A DNA stretch of 12,866 bases from Methylomonas sp. Lineage in GTDB: Bacteria; Pseudomonadota; Gammaproteobacteria; Methylococcales; Methylomonadaceae. The number at the start of each line of letters is the position of its first letter. The stretch's first letter is position 1. Below are positions 1 to 7,012 of the stretch, one piece after another. Made by a program: the position numbers and the translations under genes. The stretch lies in NCBI GenBank assembly GCA_026990815.1, contig JALXCS010000302.1, forward strand, positions 1 to 12,866. Reading direction: 5' to 3'. The notes beneath the pieces were generated by a model that was not told where the DNA came from, ran no database searches, and worked only from the letters and a program-made list of their open reading frames with translations.

Positions 1-1
1 C

Positions 2-415
2 ATTGCCGATGCCGCTTTTTATTATGGTCTGGCCAAAAACATTGGTGACGAAATCATTTCTGAGCAAAAAATTCCTCTCCCTTTCTCTCAGGCCAAGGAT
101 AATTTTTACCAAGCTGCCCGGCATGGCCTTGACAGTCCTATAGTCTGGTTTGATGGCAATAAACGACGTTTAATGGATTTGATAAAATCAGAGCTTTTAC
201 CTCGGGCAATCTTAGGATTAAAGTCCTTGGGCATAACAACCGGCGATACTGAGGATTTTTTGCAAATTATCGAGCAACGCATTAATAGCAAACAAACTGG
301 CAGCCAATGGCAAATCCGTTTTATGAATACCCATCACTGCAACTTCTCAGAAATGACACGTCAGTATTGGCATAATCAATGTACTGGAAAACCTGTTGGG
401 AAATGGAAAATCTAA
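2..415 (+). CDS. Glutamate-cysteine ligase-like carboxylate-amine ligase, C-terminal part (5' end outside window)
   Basis: This open frame enters from the left edge and gives about 137 C-terminal residues. The recognisable pattern is that of the C-terminal part of GCS2-type ATP-dependent carboxylate-amine ligases: YYGLA near the start, FYQAARHGLDSPIVWFDG in the middle, then LLPRAILGLKSLGI, an acidic DTEDFLQIIEQR helix, TGSQWQIRF, and an ending of the form Q-x-x-G-K-P-V-x-x-W. Enzymes of this family join an amino group to a carboxylate, classically making gamma-glutamylcysteine, in the cytoplasm. The ATP-binding core lies outside the window, so activity and substrate cannot be judged. The stop is only 4 bases before the ATG of the M14 hydrolase, which implies one operon. 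The family call rests on remembered motif shape and is fairly but not fully secure; a YbdK-like or other amidoligase is the alternative. Confidence 0.6.
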   Translation: MADAAFYYGLAKNIGDEIISEQKIPLPFSQAKDNFYQAARHGLDSPIVWFDGNKRRLMDLIKSELLPRAILGLKSLGITTGDTEDFLQIIEQRINSKQTGSQWQIRFMNTHHCNFSEMTRQYWHNQCTGKPVGKWKI

Positions 416-419
416 AATC

Positions 420-1424
420 ATGTTGTTAGAACAGAGAAATTCATTACCTGAAGGGTTATTGGAAACCAGGCCCGAGAATCTGCACCAACTCATTTCAAAA
501 CCCACCCTTTTTCATTTATCAGGGAAACGCCCAGAACCAATTTTTATTTCTGTTTTGCTACACGGTAATGAACCAACTGGCTTTTTTGCCTTGCAGGCGA
601 TTTTAAAAAAATATCAAAATCACGATCTTCCTCGTTCACTTAGTATTTTTTTCGGCAATACTCTTGCTGCCAGCCATCAGCTTCGCCGTTTGGACAATCA
701 GCCGGATTTTAACCGGATCTGGCCTGGAACTGAATTGCCCGAATCACCTGAGTCTAAAATTGCTTCGGAAATTATCGAAATTATGAAGCAAAAAAACACT
801 TTTTCCAGTATTGATATTCATAATAATACTGGACTGAATCCACATTATGCCTGTATCAATAAACTTGAAAATCAGTTTATACAATTGGCTTCTTTATTCG
901 GGCGATTGATTGTTTATTTTACCCGGCCCAAAGGTGTCCAGTCCGGAGCATTTGCTAATTTCTGTCCTGCAGTAACTTTGGAATGTGGCAAACCCGGTCA
1001 AAAGCATGGCGTTGAACATGCTCAGGATTTTCTTGATACTTGCATTCACTTGACAGAATTAGAAAATATATCAGTCAGCGCGAAAGATATTGATTTGTTT
1101 CATACCGTTGCGCAAGTCAAGGTAAAGAAAGATATTGACTTCAGTTTTCAAGCTCCTGCCAATCTAGTTCTGAATCCTGATCTGGAATGGATGAATTTTA
1201 CTGAAATTCCTGCAGGAACCATACTCGGGAGAGTTAATCGACTGCAATCCATCCCTTTAATTGCTACCAATGAACAAGGTCAAGATGTAAGTGCTGACTT
1301 TTTCACTATCAATAACCAAGAACTGAAAATTACTCACCAAACTATGCCTTCCATGCTTACACTGGATGAAAAAATCATCCGCCAGGATTGTCTTTGCTAT
1401 CTTATGGAGAGAATCCGACCATGA
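420..1424 (+). CDS. M14-family succinylglutamate desuccinylase/aspartoacylase-like zinc hydrolase
   Basis: The protein has 334 residues, a usual size for the AstE/aspartoacylase group of zinc carboxypeptidase-fold amidohydrolases, which remove an acyl group from an N-acylated amino acid. The zinc ligands are visible: HGNEP at about residues 48-52 gives His and Glu, and DIHNNTG at about 132-138 gives the second His. FNRIWPG at 97-103 is the usual substrate-binding Asn-Arg region, and TLECGKPG at about 186-193 carries the putative catalytic Glu188. A TTG at 396 would lengthen the protein by 8 residues and overlap the upstream gene. ATG 420 is preferred because it avoids that overlap and leaves a natural N-terminus, though the ribosome site is weak. 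It sits between a carboxylate-amine ligase and a YcgN-like gene, so amide formation and amide cleavage are encoded side by side. The true substrate is unknown. Confidence 0.85.
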   Translation: MLLEQRNSLPEGLLETRPENLHQLISKPTLFHLSGKRPEPIFISVLLHGNEPTGFFALQAILKKYQNHDLPRSLSIFFGNTLAASHQLRRLDNQPDFNRIWPGTELPESPESKIASEIIEIMKQKNTFSSIDIHNNTGLNPHYACINKLENQFIQLASLFGRLIVYFTRPKGVQSGAFANFCPAVTLECGKPGQKHGVEHAQDFLDTCIHLTELENISVSAKDIDLFHTVAQVKVKKDIDFSFQAPANLVLNPDLEWMNFTEIPAGTILGRVNRLQSIPLIATNEQGQDVSADFFTINNQELKITHQTMPSMLTLDEKIIRQDCLCYLMERIRP

Positions 1425-1849
1425 AATTCTGGGAACAAAAAAAGCTCAATGAGATGACTGCAGATGAGTGGGAATCACTTTGTGATAATTGTGGAAAATG
1501 TTGTCTACACAAACTGGAAGACGAGGAAACAGACGAAATTTATTACACCAGCGTGGTTTGCAACCTAATTAACCTGGATAATTGCCGATGCACCCGATAT
1601 TCAGAACGATGTAAGCTAGTTCCTGACTGTCTGGATCTAACTCAACATAATTTTTCTGAATTCAACTGGCTCCCAACTACTTGCGCGTATAAGCTTCTGG
1701 CCGAGGGGAGCCCCCTGCCTGACTGGCATCCTCTGGTTTCCGGCACTTATGAAACTGTCAAGGAAGCGGGAATATCAATAGCCAGTTATGCCATGAAAAC
1801 GTCAGAAGTTAATAATATTGAAGAACATATTATTGAGTGGTTAGAATAG
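1421..1849 (+). CDS. ycgN: YcgN-like (UPF0260) cysteine-cluster protein
   Basis: This 142-residue soluble protein starts MKFWEQKKLNEMTADEWESL and has CDNCGKCC at residues 21-28, further Cys at 47, 55, 57, 64, 70 and 88, and a conserved-looking LPTTCAYKLL. This is the pattern of the YcgN/UPF0260 family, whose cysteine set (PF03692-type) is thought to bind zinc or an iron-sulfur centre; no reaction is established. The ATG overlaps the stop of the M14 hydrolase as ATGA, and a GGAGAG ribosome site lies about 9 bases before it, so translation is coupled to the hydrolase. An upstream in-frame TTG at 1388 is rejected because the good ribosome site and family N-terminus fit 1421. Length matches the family's usual 140-150 residues, and the gene appears intact. 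Confidence 0.88.
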   Translation: MKFWEQKKLNEMTADEWESLCDNCGKCCLHKLEDEETDEIYYTSVVCNLINLDNCRCTRYSERCKLVPDCLDLTQHNFSEFNWLPTTCAYKLLAEGSPLPDWHPLVSGTYETVKEAGISIASYAMKTSEVNNIEEHIIEWLE

Positions 1850-2165
1850 CTCTTATTCCTTTTGTGTTTGAGAATGCCCCATTTAGAGTACGCCACTTTT
1901 TGTGAAGAACTAGGCGCAAAAATGCAGCAATAGCAAGCTATTGGAAAGTTTTGAAACAACACCATTCGCAAAAAATGTGCTGCTATAAATGGAGTCTTCT
2001 TGAATATGAAAGGTATTGATTCAAATCATTGGAACCCAGTAAAATAAGATTACCTTGGGAATACGGTAGCACTTGCATCTTATTCCTGAAATAAGGACAA
2101 ACCAGCTATAAGTAGATTTTGTTACACTAACATTAAGTTTTTCCTACATGCATTGAAGGCAAACA
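1850..2165 (+). other. Intergenic region between the ycgN-like gene and the DUF2905 gene
   Basis: This is 316 bases without an intact gene. It holds a possible broken short coding stretch at 1874-2019 (listed separately). There is a small inverted repeat with 7-bp arms CAATAGC/GCTATTG at 1928-1943, and another with 6-bp arms CTTATT/AATAAG around a 5-base loop at 2079-2095. Neither is followed by a T-run convincing enough for a terminator. No clear promoter was found for the downstream gene. Confidence 0.5.
1874..2019 (+). pseudogene. Possible decayed short gene with a frameshift
   Basis: From ATG 1874 one frame reads MPHLEYATFCEELGAKMQQ and then a TAG at 1931. From about 1927 a frame shifted by -1 reads AIASYWKVLKQHHSQK, then a Cys- and Tyr-containing stretch ending SLLEYERY, and a TGA at 2017-2019. 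Joined, the two pieces make about 48 residues with a protein-like mix of aromatic and charged residues. I do not recognise a family. The opposite strand is also open over part of this region, and chance open frames of this size are common in AT-rich DNA, so this is only a suggestion. Confidence 0.2.
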
Positions 2166-2384
2166 GTGGCTCTCGGTAAATTACTATTAATCGTTGCAGT
2201 ATTTTTGGGGGTCATCGGCCTTGTACTAATATATGCTCCTTGGCTGCTTAACTGGTTTGGGAAATTACCAGGAGATATACGCATAGAAGGTAAAAACAGT
2301 TACTTGTTTTTTCCCATCACATCAATGATTGTAGTCAGCATTATCATTTCAATTATTATTAACCTGTTTTTTCGCGGATCTTAA
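2166..2384 (+). CDS. DUF2905-type small membrane protein
   Basis: This 72-residue protein is made of two hydrophobic helices, roughly residues 4-27 and 47-68, joined by a conserved hydrophilic loop containing WFGKLPGDIRIEGKN. The loop and layout match the DUF2905 family of small bacterial inner-membrane proteins, usually 65-75 residues long. No molecular function is established for the family. The start is a GTG at 2166 preceded by GAAGG about 6 bases away; no ATG lies in a suitable place. It stands alone, with gaps of about 300 bases on each side, so it is probably its own transcript and not part of the polysaccharide locus that begins downstream. Confidence 0.82.
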   Translation: MALGKLLLIVAVFLGVIGLVLIYAPWLLNWFGKLPGDIRIEGKNSYLFFPITSMIVVSIIISIIINLFFRGS

Positions 2385-2558
2385 GTAATCCTATTTTATT
2401 ATTTGCCTCTTTTATTTCAAATTGGCACATAATTTAATTACTACCCCGCCATTCTATTTATACAGGTTTACCTATTACGAATAATCACTACCAGGCCCTC
2501 AACCCATGCCTTCTCATTTTTAGAAAAAAACTGAGTAGAATCATTTTATATGTAAGTA

Positions 2559-2587
2559 TCGACTTTCATTTTAATAGCATATATACT
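2559..2587 (+). promoter_or_regulatory. Candidate sigma-70-like promoter for the plus-strand polysaccharide operon
   Basis: TCGACT at 2559-2564 matches the -35 consensus at 4 of 6 bases, and TATACT at 2582-2587 matches the -10 consensus at 5 of 6. The spacer is exactly 17 bases. Transcription would begin near 2594, giving a leader of about 98 bases before the ATG at 2692. Such matches also occur by chance in AT-rich DNA. Confidence 0.4.
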
Positions 2588-2608
2588 CACATTAGAGTGA
2601 AGTTAAAC

Positions 2609-2637
2609 ACTTGCTCTTTCTCTGAATTACTTGCTCT
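2609..2637 (+). repeat. 9-bp direct repeat, 20-bp period, upstream of the operon
   Basis: ACTTGCTCT occurs at 2609-2617 and again at 2629-2637. The start-to-start distance of 20 bp is close to two helical turns, so a dimeric regulator could meet both copies on one DNA face. It lies just downstream of the candidate start of transcription, a position where a repressor could act. The assignment as an operator is inference. Confidence 0.35.
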
Positions 2638-2691
2638 CAAAGAATATTTTTAGCTATTTGAGGCGGTGAAAAACAACAATCTTAGGCTAAT

Positions 2692-3573
2692 ATGCGAAAA
2701 CTTCGTTGGCTTATCATTACATTAGTTGTCTTTTTGACAATATTTTTGAATATTGAACGACTGGATTTTGGTCGGCCAAATTTAATTAATATTGATTCCT
2801 TTGTCTATGTTATAGGGGTAGCAGGCGTATTAATCATTCTTTCAATTTCGTTTGTTAATCGACTGCCTTCCTATATCCCTTATACGATAATGTTTCTATT
2901 TTATCTGGTATTGAAACTTTATGTTTTCAATCTGCATCCCATTATGGGTGGAATTGCAACTTATGTAACAGTGACTGAAATAACCTTCCTAACAATCCTG
3001 ATATATCTTTCAATTACTCTGTCAAAGATTCTAATAAATTTTGAAACTACCGTTGAAAAATTACTCTTCCCTGAAAAAAACCCCCATGTTCTTGAAATGG
3101 AAGAAGCTTCGAGTAGAGTGACGCAAGAGATCAATAAATGCCGCCGACATAAGCGACCGCTAAGCATTCTGCTTATTCAACCCACAGTAGATTCAACTCA
3201 GGAACAATTTAACCACTTGATTGAAGGTGTGAAGCTGGCAATATCCAATAGGCTTTTAAGCAGTGATTTTTCCTCCATCATCGCAAATTTATTGCGCCGC
3301 TCAGATTATTTAATTGAACAGCCAAAACTTAACCGCTTCATTATTTTATGCCCTGAAGCAAACAATAATCTGTTACCTGTATTACAAGATAGAGTCAATT
3401 TAATCATCCAACAAAAACTTGAAGGTGTGTCTGTGCGCTATGGACAAGCCTCATTTCCCCATGACGCACTGACTTTTGAGGAATTGCTCATAAAAGCAGA
3501 ATCTGAACTAAACAAAGGTCTAAAAAACAACTCTACTTCGAAAGGTGATGATTTGCTTTCAAACCAAATCTAG
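2692..3573 (+). CDS. Membrane protein with four N-terminal helices and a degenerate GGDEF domain
   Basis: The protein has 293 residues. Hydrophobic segments lie at about 6-20, 34-55, 62-78 and 90-114, followed by a linker and a cytoplasmic domain at about 145-275. That domain has the outline of a diguanylate cyclase fold: the RRHKRPLSILLIQ strand, LLRRSDYLIEQ, RFIILCPEA, and SVRYGQASFPHDALTFEELLIKAESEL. The signature GGDEF is replaced by KLNRF before IILCP, and the metal-binding Asp of the first strand is Gln163, so cyclase activity is not expected. An RxxD motif (R202 to D205) lies where the c-di-GMP inhibitory site is found in active cyclases. The protein is therefore probably a sensor or scaffold, perhaps a c-di-GMP receptor. 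It begins the operon, 16 bases before the sugar transferase. The start has a weak AGG ribosome site. Confidence 0.7.
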   Translation: MRKLRWLIITLVVFLTIFLNIERLDFGRPNLINIDSFVYVIGVAGVLIILSISFVNRLPSYIPYTIMFLFYLVLKLYVFNLHPIMGGIATYVTVTEITFLTILIYLSITLSKILINFETTVEKLLFPEKNPHVLEMEEASSRVTQEINKCRRHKRPLSILLIQPTVDSTQEQFNHLIEGVKLAISNRLLSSDFSSIIANLLRRSDYLIEQPKLNRFIILCPEANNNLLPVLQDRVNLIIQQKLEGVSVRYGQASFPHDALTFEELLIKAESELNKGLKNNSTSKGDDLLSNQI

Positions 3574-3589
3574 TTAAGGAAATAATATT

Positions 3590-4282
3590 ATGAAAACATC
3601 ATTCCTAGGCACACTCCCTATTACACAACCAGAACTAGAATGGCTATTCAATATTAAACCCGGGAATGGGTATCCAGGAAATACATATCAGATTGTTAAA
3701 CGTGTAACGGATCTGCTACTGGTCATATTAACTTCACCAGTTTGGCTGTCGTTACTATGCTTTTGTATAGCTTTGATTAAACTTGAATCACCATTGGATC
3801 CGGTTTTTTTTATTCAACAAAGAACCGGCAAAGGAGGCAAACGATTCGGTATGCTTAAATTTAGAACCATGGTAGTTAATGCCAATGAATTGAAAAAACA
3901 GTTAATGCATTTGAATGAATTACAATGGCCTGATTTCAAGATCACAAACGATCCAAGAATCACACATGCCGGAAGATTTCTTCGAAAAACAAGTCTTGAT
4001 GAACTCCCACAAATTATCAATGTACTTCGTGGCGAAATGAGTCTTGTGGGGCCACGACCCACCTCATTTTCAGCCAAAACATATCAATTATGGCATACCG
4101 AAAGACTCGATGTTATTCCTGGAATAACCGGATTATGGCAAATTATTGGCCGTGGTTCCACGGAATTCGATGTCCGTTTACGTTTGGATATTGCTTATAT
4201 TGAACGCCGCTGTATCTGGCTAGATATACAGATACTATTTAGAACTATTACCTCTGTTGTCACACAACGAGGTGTTCTTTAG
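3590..4282 (+). CDS. Undecaprenyl-phosphate sugar-phosphate transferase (initiating monotopic PGT)
   Basis: The 230-residue protein carries all the usual bacterial sugar transferase (PF02397) signatures: KRVTDLLLVILTSPVWL at 37-53 (membrane-entering helix with its Ser-Pro bend), QQRTGKGGKRFGMLKFRTM at 76-94, DPRITHAGRFLRKTSLDELPQ at 121-141 with the catalytic Asp137-Glu138 pair, NVLRGEMSLVGPRP at 144-157, and PGITGLWQIIGRG at 177-189. It transfers a sugar phosphate from a nucleotide sugar to undecaprenyl phosphate, the first step of repeat-unit assembly, at the inner face of the cytoplasmic membrane. Length matches the short PglC-like form with no extra N-terminal helices. An AAGGA ribosome site precedes the ATG. 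The sugar (glucose, galactose or an N-acetylated sugar) cannot be told from sequence. It is co-transcribed with the degenerate GGDEF gene. Confidence 0.93.
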   Translation: MKTSFLGTLPITQPELEWLFNIKPGNGYPGNTYQIVKRVTDLLLVILTSPVWLSLLCFCIALIKLESPLDPVFFIQQRTGKGGKRFGMLKFRTMVVNANELKKQLMHLNELQWPDFKITNDPRITHAGRFLRKTSLDELPQIINVLRGEMSLVGPRPTSFSAKTYQLWHTERLDVIPGITGLWQIIGRGSTEFDVRLRLDIAYIERRCIWLDIQILFRTITSVVTQRGVL

Positions 4283-4384
4283 TTGATCACCCGATTCTCA
4301 GGAAAATAAAAATATATTCCCTACTCAATCCGACCTCATACTTTTTGGCAATGTAATTTTAATTTATAACATAGGAATTTGACT

Positions 4385-5536
4385 GTGCGAAAAATACGTA
4401 TCATGCACTTGAGATTGCCCGCACCTATTGGTTGGGGAGGACCAGATTCCGGTATGTTAAACGGTGGCAGGCATTTAGACCCTGATCGGTTTGAGTTTTC
4501 AGCAGTGTATTTAAAACGCACCGGAGATAAAAGTACTATATTCTCTGAGCGTTACAAACAAGCTGGCGTTGCGTTCTTTGACCTGCAACAGTTTAATAAA
4601 ATTTCTGAATTAATTAGAAAAATGAAGCCAGACATTCTTCATTGCCACGAGGAAAGAACTAACTTATATGGATTTTTACTAAAAATATGTTTCCCGCAAA
4701 CTAAAATAATTACTTCTGTTCATGGAGAGTGGCTCATAAACTCTCCTCGCAGGTGGATTATTAGCCAGATTGATAGCTGGATCATTAATCGTATGGATGC
4801 AAAAATTGCTGTCTCCAAACAAGTCATTGGATTTGCCGCGCGTTTAGGTATAAAAATTGACCGAATCGTTGAAAATGGAATTGATGTTGAAACATGGTCT
4901 CCTCAAACCCAAATGACTCAACCCTTAGCTTTTTCCAAACCTAAAGCAACCACATGGATTGGTTTTGTCGGACGAATTTCCTACGAAAAAGGGCCTTTGG
5001 AGTTTGTCGAGATGGCTTAATATATCATCAAATACCACAAAAACACCACATTTATAGTTGCCGGTATTGGTAACGCAACCGAACAAATGCGACAAAAAAT
5101 TAGTGAATTGGACTTACAAAAACAATTTCATTTTCTGGGCGAAGTCAATGCCATGCAGCTCCGCACACTCTATCGCTCATTAGATGCCTTGGTATGTTCT
5201 TCCATTTCTGAAGGATTACCAAATAACCTGCTGGAAGCTAGCGCCATGGAAACCCCAATCATTGCCACCCGAGTTGGTGGGGTACCAGAACTCATTCATA
5301 ATGGCTATAACGGCCTATTGTGTGAAGCGGGAGATATAACGAGCTTAGCAGACAATGTACTAAAGATAATCAACAAACCCAAATTAGGACACGAATTAAG
5401 TACCCATGCCAGAAAATTCGTTATCAAGCATTATTCAGTAACTGCCCATGCAACAAAAATGACACAACTGTATGTGGATGTACTCAATCAATCTGTAGCA
5501 AGCTTGCCCAATAAATCGGCTATGACTACCAAATGA
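4385..5536 (+). pseudogene. GT4 glycosyltransferase interrupted by an in-frame TAA
   Basis: One frame runs from GTG 4385 to the TGA at 5534-5536 and would encode about 383 residues, but TAA at 5018-5020 cuts it at codon 212. The part before the stop has a GT-B N-terminal domain: RIMHLRLPAPIGWGG, DILHCHEERTNLYG, SVHGEW, and the start of the nucleotide-binding domain GFVGRISYEKGPLEF. The part after it continues in the same frame with FIVAGIGN, the FLGEV strand, and SISEGLPNNLLEAS with the E-x7-E motif, then PIIATRVGGVPELI. Everything else looks intact, so one base change seems to have broken it, or the stop is a sequencing error. GTG 4385 is preferred to TTG 4379 because AGGAA lies 7 bases before it. 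The internal ATG at 5087 has no ribosome site. The gene ends in an ATGA overlap with the flippase. Confidence 0.85.
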
Positions 5537-6993
5537 ACTCTCAACAAAACTCTTTGTCGAGAACAATTTCTTATTATACCGTCAGCCGCGGGTATCGTCG
5601 TATACTGGGCTTTCTATTAGCTTTTCTCAGGCCAAAATTACTTGGGCCAGAAAGCTTCGGACTGTGGACATTGCTACGTTTAATTCCTTCCTATGCATCT
5701 TATTCTCAATTAGGAACACACGAAGCATTGCGCTATCTCATCCCTTATCATCGCGGCAGGAATGAACAACTGCACGTACAGAAAATTGAAGATACAGTAT
5801 TTACATTTTCTTTATTGAGTAGCTTGCTTGTGGCCACCATTATTATTATCACAGCATTAACTCTGAATATCGAAGCTATAGTTCGCTGGGGATTAATAGC
5901 AATGGCCTTTGTGAGTTTTTTATTATGGCTATATGAGTACTTTTTATTTGTATTAAAAGCACATGAACAATTCAGCCTGGTCACACGCAGTAATTATTTT
6001 GAAATTACAGCGATTTTTCTGATCACAGTTCCCGCACTTTATTATTTTGGAATATACGGCTTGTTCTTTTCAGTGCCATTATCCTATTTGCTGACCTTGC
6101 TTTATATGCGCTTCCATTTCGCTTTCAGGTTACATTTTGGCTTTGATTATCCTTTGTTGTTAAGGCTGTTAAAAAAAGGCTTCCCGATCATGGTCATGGC
6201 ATTTTTAATCGGATTAGTGAGCACATCGGATCGATTTTTGGTATCAATTTTATTAGGTGTCGAACAAACCGGCTATTATGGGATGGCCGCTTTAGTGATT
6301 GGTTTCTTGATGGATGCCCCTGGCGCTGCCCGTGAAGTCATGGAACCACGCTTGATGAAGTCTAAAGACCAATTGAACACATCAGAAATGGCTTTTCACT
6401 ATATATTCAACCCGATGAGAAGCACGGCTTTTCTAATGCCATTTCTTATCGGCCCAGTATTTTTTTTAACACCATGTCTGGTTGAATTTATTTTGCCCAG
6501 GTTTCAAGAAAGCGTAGAAGTGACCCAAGTTCTGTGTGTTGGCGCTTTCTTCTTTAGCTTGACCAACCCTTTGCTGGCTGTCATTTACTCTCGCGACTGG
6601 CAGGTTCGTGTTCTACCTTGTGCGATTTTAGCCATAGTTGTAAACATAGCTGGCAGTATCTTTCTTGTCAGCCTTGGCTTTGGCATTATGGGTGTCGCAA
6701 TTAGTAGTGTTTTATCATTTGCTGCATTGGTTTTCAGTCTGTTTGTTTTTTTACATTTCAAATTACAACTGATAACTGTCATGCCAGTTGGTTTTTTTTG
6801 GCACCTGGGATTACCGTTACTATTAATGGTAGGTTTGCTGTATGGCTTAGAAAACATCATTTCCAGCACCGGCTGGATGGGTGTTGCAGATCGGGTTACA
6901 GCAGCAATATGCTATTTACTAGTCATGTCTGGTCTGTTTATGATTGATAAATCAAGCCGGGAAAATATTGGAAATTCGGCAGAACCTCAGTAA
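5533..6993 (+). CDS. Wzx/MATE-like polysaccharide flippase
   Basis: This 486-residue protein is strongly hydrophobic along its length, with about 12-14 predicted membrane helices. It opens with the usual oligosaccharide flippase pattern: RPKLLGPESFGLWTLL at about 33-48 followed by YSQLGTHEALRYLIP. GLVSTSDRFLVSILLG at about 224-239 fits the conserved helix that begins the second half. Such proteins move undecaprenyl-linked repeat units from the inner to the outer face of the cytoplasmic membrane. The ATG at 5533 overlaps the stop of the broken GT4, so its translation was probably coupled to that gene; the nonsense codon upstream may reduce expression. It converges with the deacetylase, with 19 bases between the stops and no clear terminator. 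It has no close Wzy-like neighbour. A teichoic or other lipid-linked sugar exporter is the alternative. Confidence 0.88.
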   Translation: MNSQQNSLSRTISYYTVSRGYRRILGFLLAFLRPKLLGPESFGLWTLLRLIPSYASYSQLGTHEALRYLIPYHRGRNEQLHVQKIEDTVFTFSLLSSLLVATIIIITALTLNIEAIVRWGLIAMAFVSFLLWLYEYFLFVLKAHEQFSLVTRSNYFEITAIFLITVPALYYFGIYGLFFSVPLSYLLTLLYMRFHFAFRLHFGFDYPLLLRLLKKGFPIMVMAFLIGLVSTSDRFLVSILLGVEQTGYYGMAALVIGFLMDAPGAAREVMEPRLMKSKDQLNTSEMAFHYIFNPMRSTAFLMPFLIGPVFFLTPCLVEFILPRFQESVEVTQVLCVGAFFFSLTNPLLAVIYSRDWQVRVLPCAILAIVVNIAGSIFLVSLGFGIMGVAISSVLSFAALVFSLFVFLHFKLQLITVMPVGFFWHLGLPLLLMVGLLYGLENIISSTGWMGVADRVTAAICYLLVMSGLFMIDKSSRENIGNSAEPQ

Positions 6994-7012
6994 CAAACAA
7001 AACTTTTTGCTA

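Larger units (their letters stand above)
2385..2691 (+). other. AT-rich intergenic region before the polysaccharide locus
   Basis: This is 307 bases with no credible coding frame. It holds a candidate sigma-70-like promoter at 2559-2587 and a 9-bp direct repeat at 2609-2637, both listed separately. The long leader between that promoter and the first gene (about 100 bases) leaves room for regulation. No clear terminator for the DUF2905 gene was found. Confidence 0.5.

Noticed and set aside
396..419. TTG at 396 as start of the M14 hydrolase
   Set aside because: It overlaps the upstream ligase gene and adds eight residues of no family character; ATG 420 lies just after the upstream stop.
1786..1971. 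Minus-strand open frame across the 3' end of the ycgN-like gene
   Set aside because: It overlaps the conserved ycgN-like coding end, has no recognised motif, and lacks a plausible ribosome site.
4345..4370. Promoter TTGGCA...TATAAC before the broken GT4
   Set aside because: The spacer is only 14 bases and the start point would fall almost on the GTG; the gene is more simply read as part of the upstream operon.
5018..5020. Programmed stop-codon readthrough of the GT4 gene
   Set aside because: TAA followed by T is not a known readthrough context and no recoding structure is apparent; a nonsense mutation or base-call error is simpler.
5087..5536. The downstream half of the broken GT4 as an independent gene starting at ATG 5087
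   Set aside because: It holds only part of a nucleotide-binding domain, has no ribosome site, and its frame continues directly from the upstream half through a single TAA.
6998..7009. CAAAACTTTTTG as a terminator between flippase and deacetylase
   Set aside because: The arms are only five A/T-rich base pairs with a two-base loop, too weak for a terminator.
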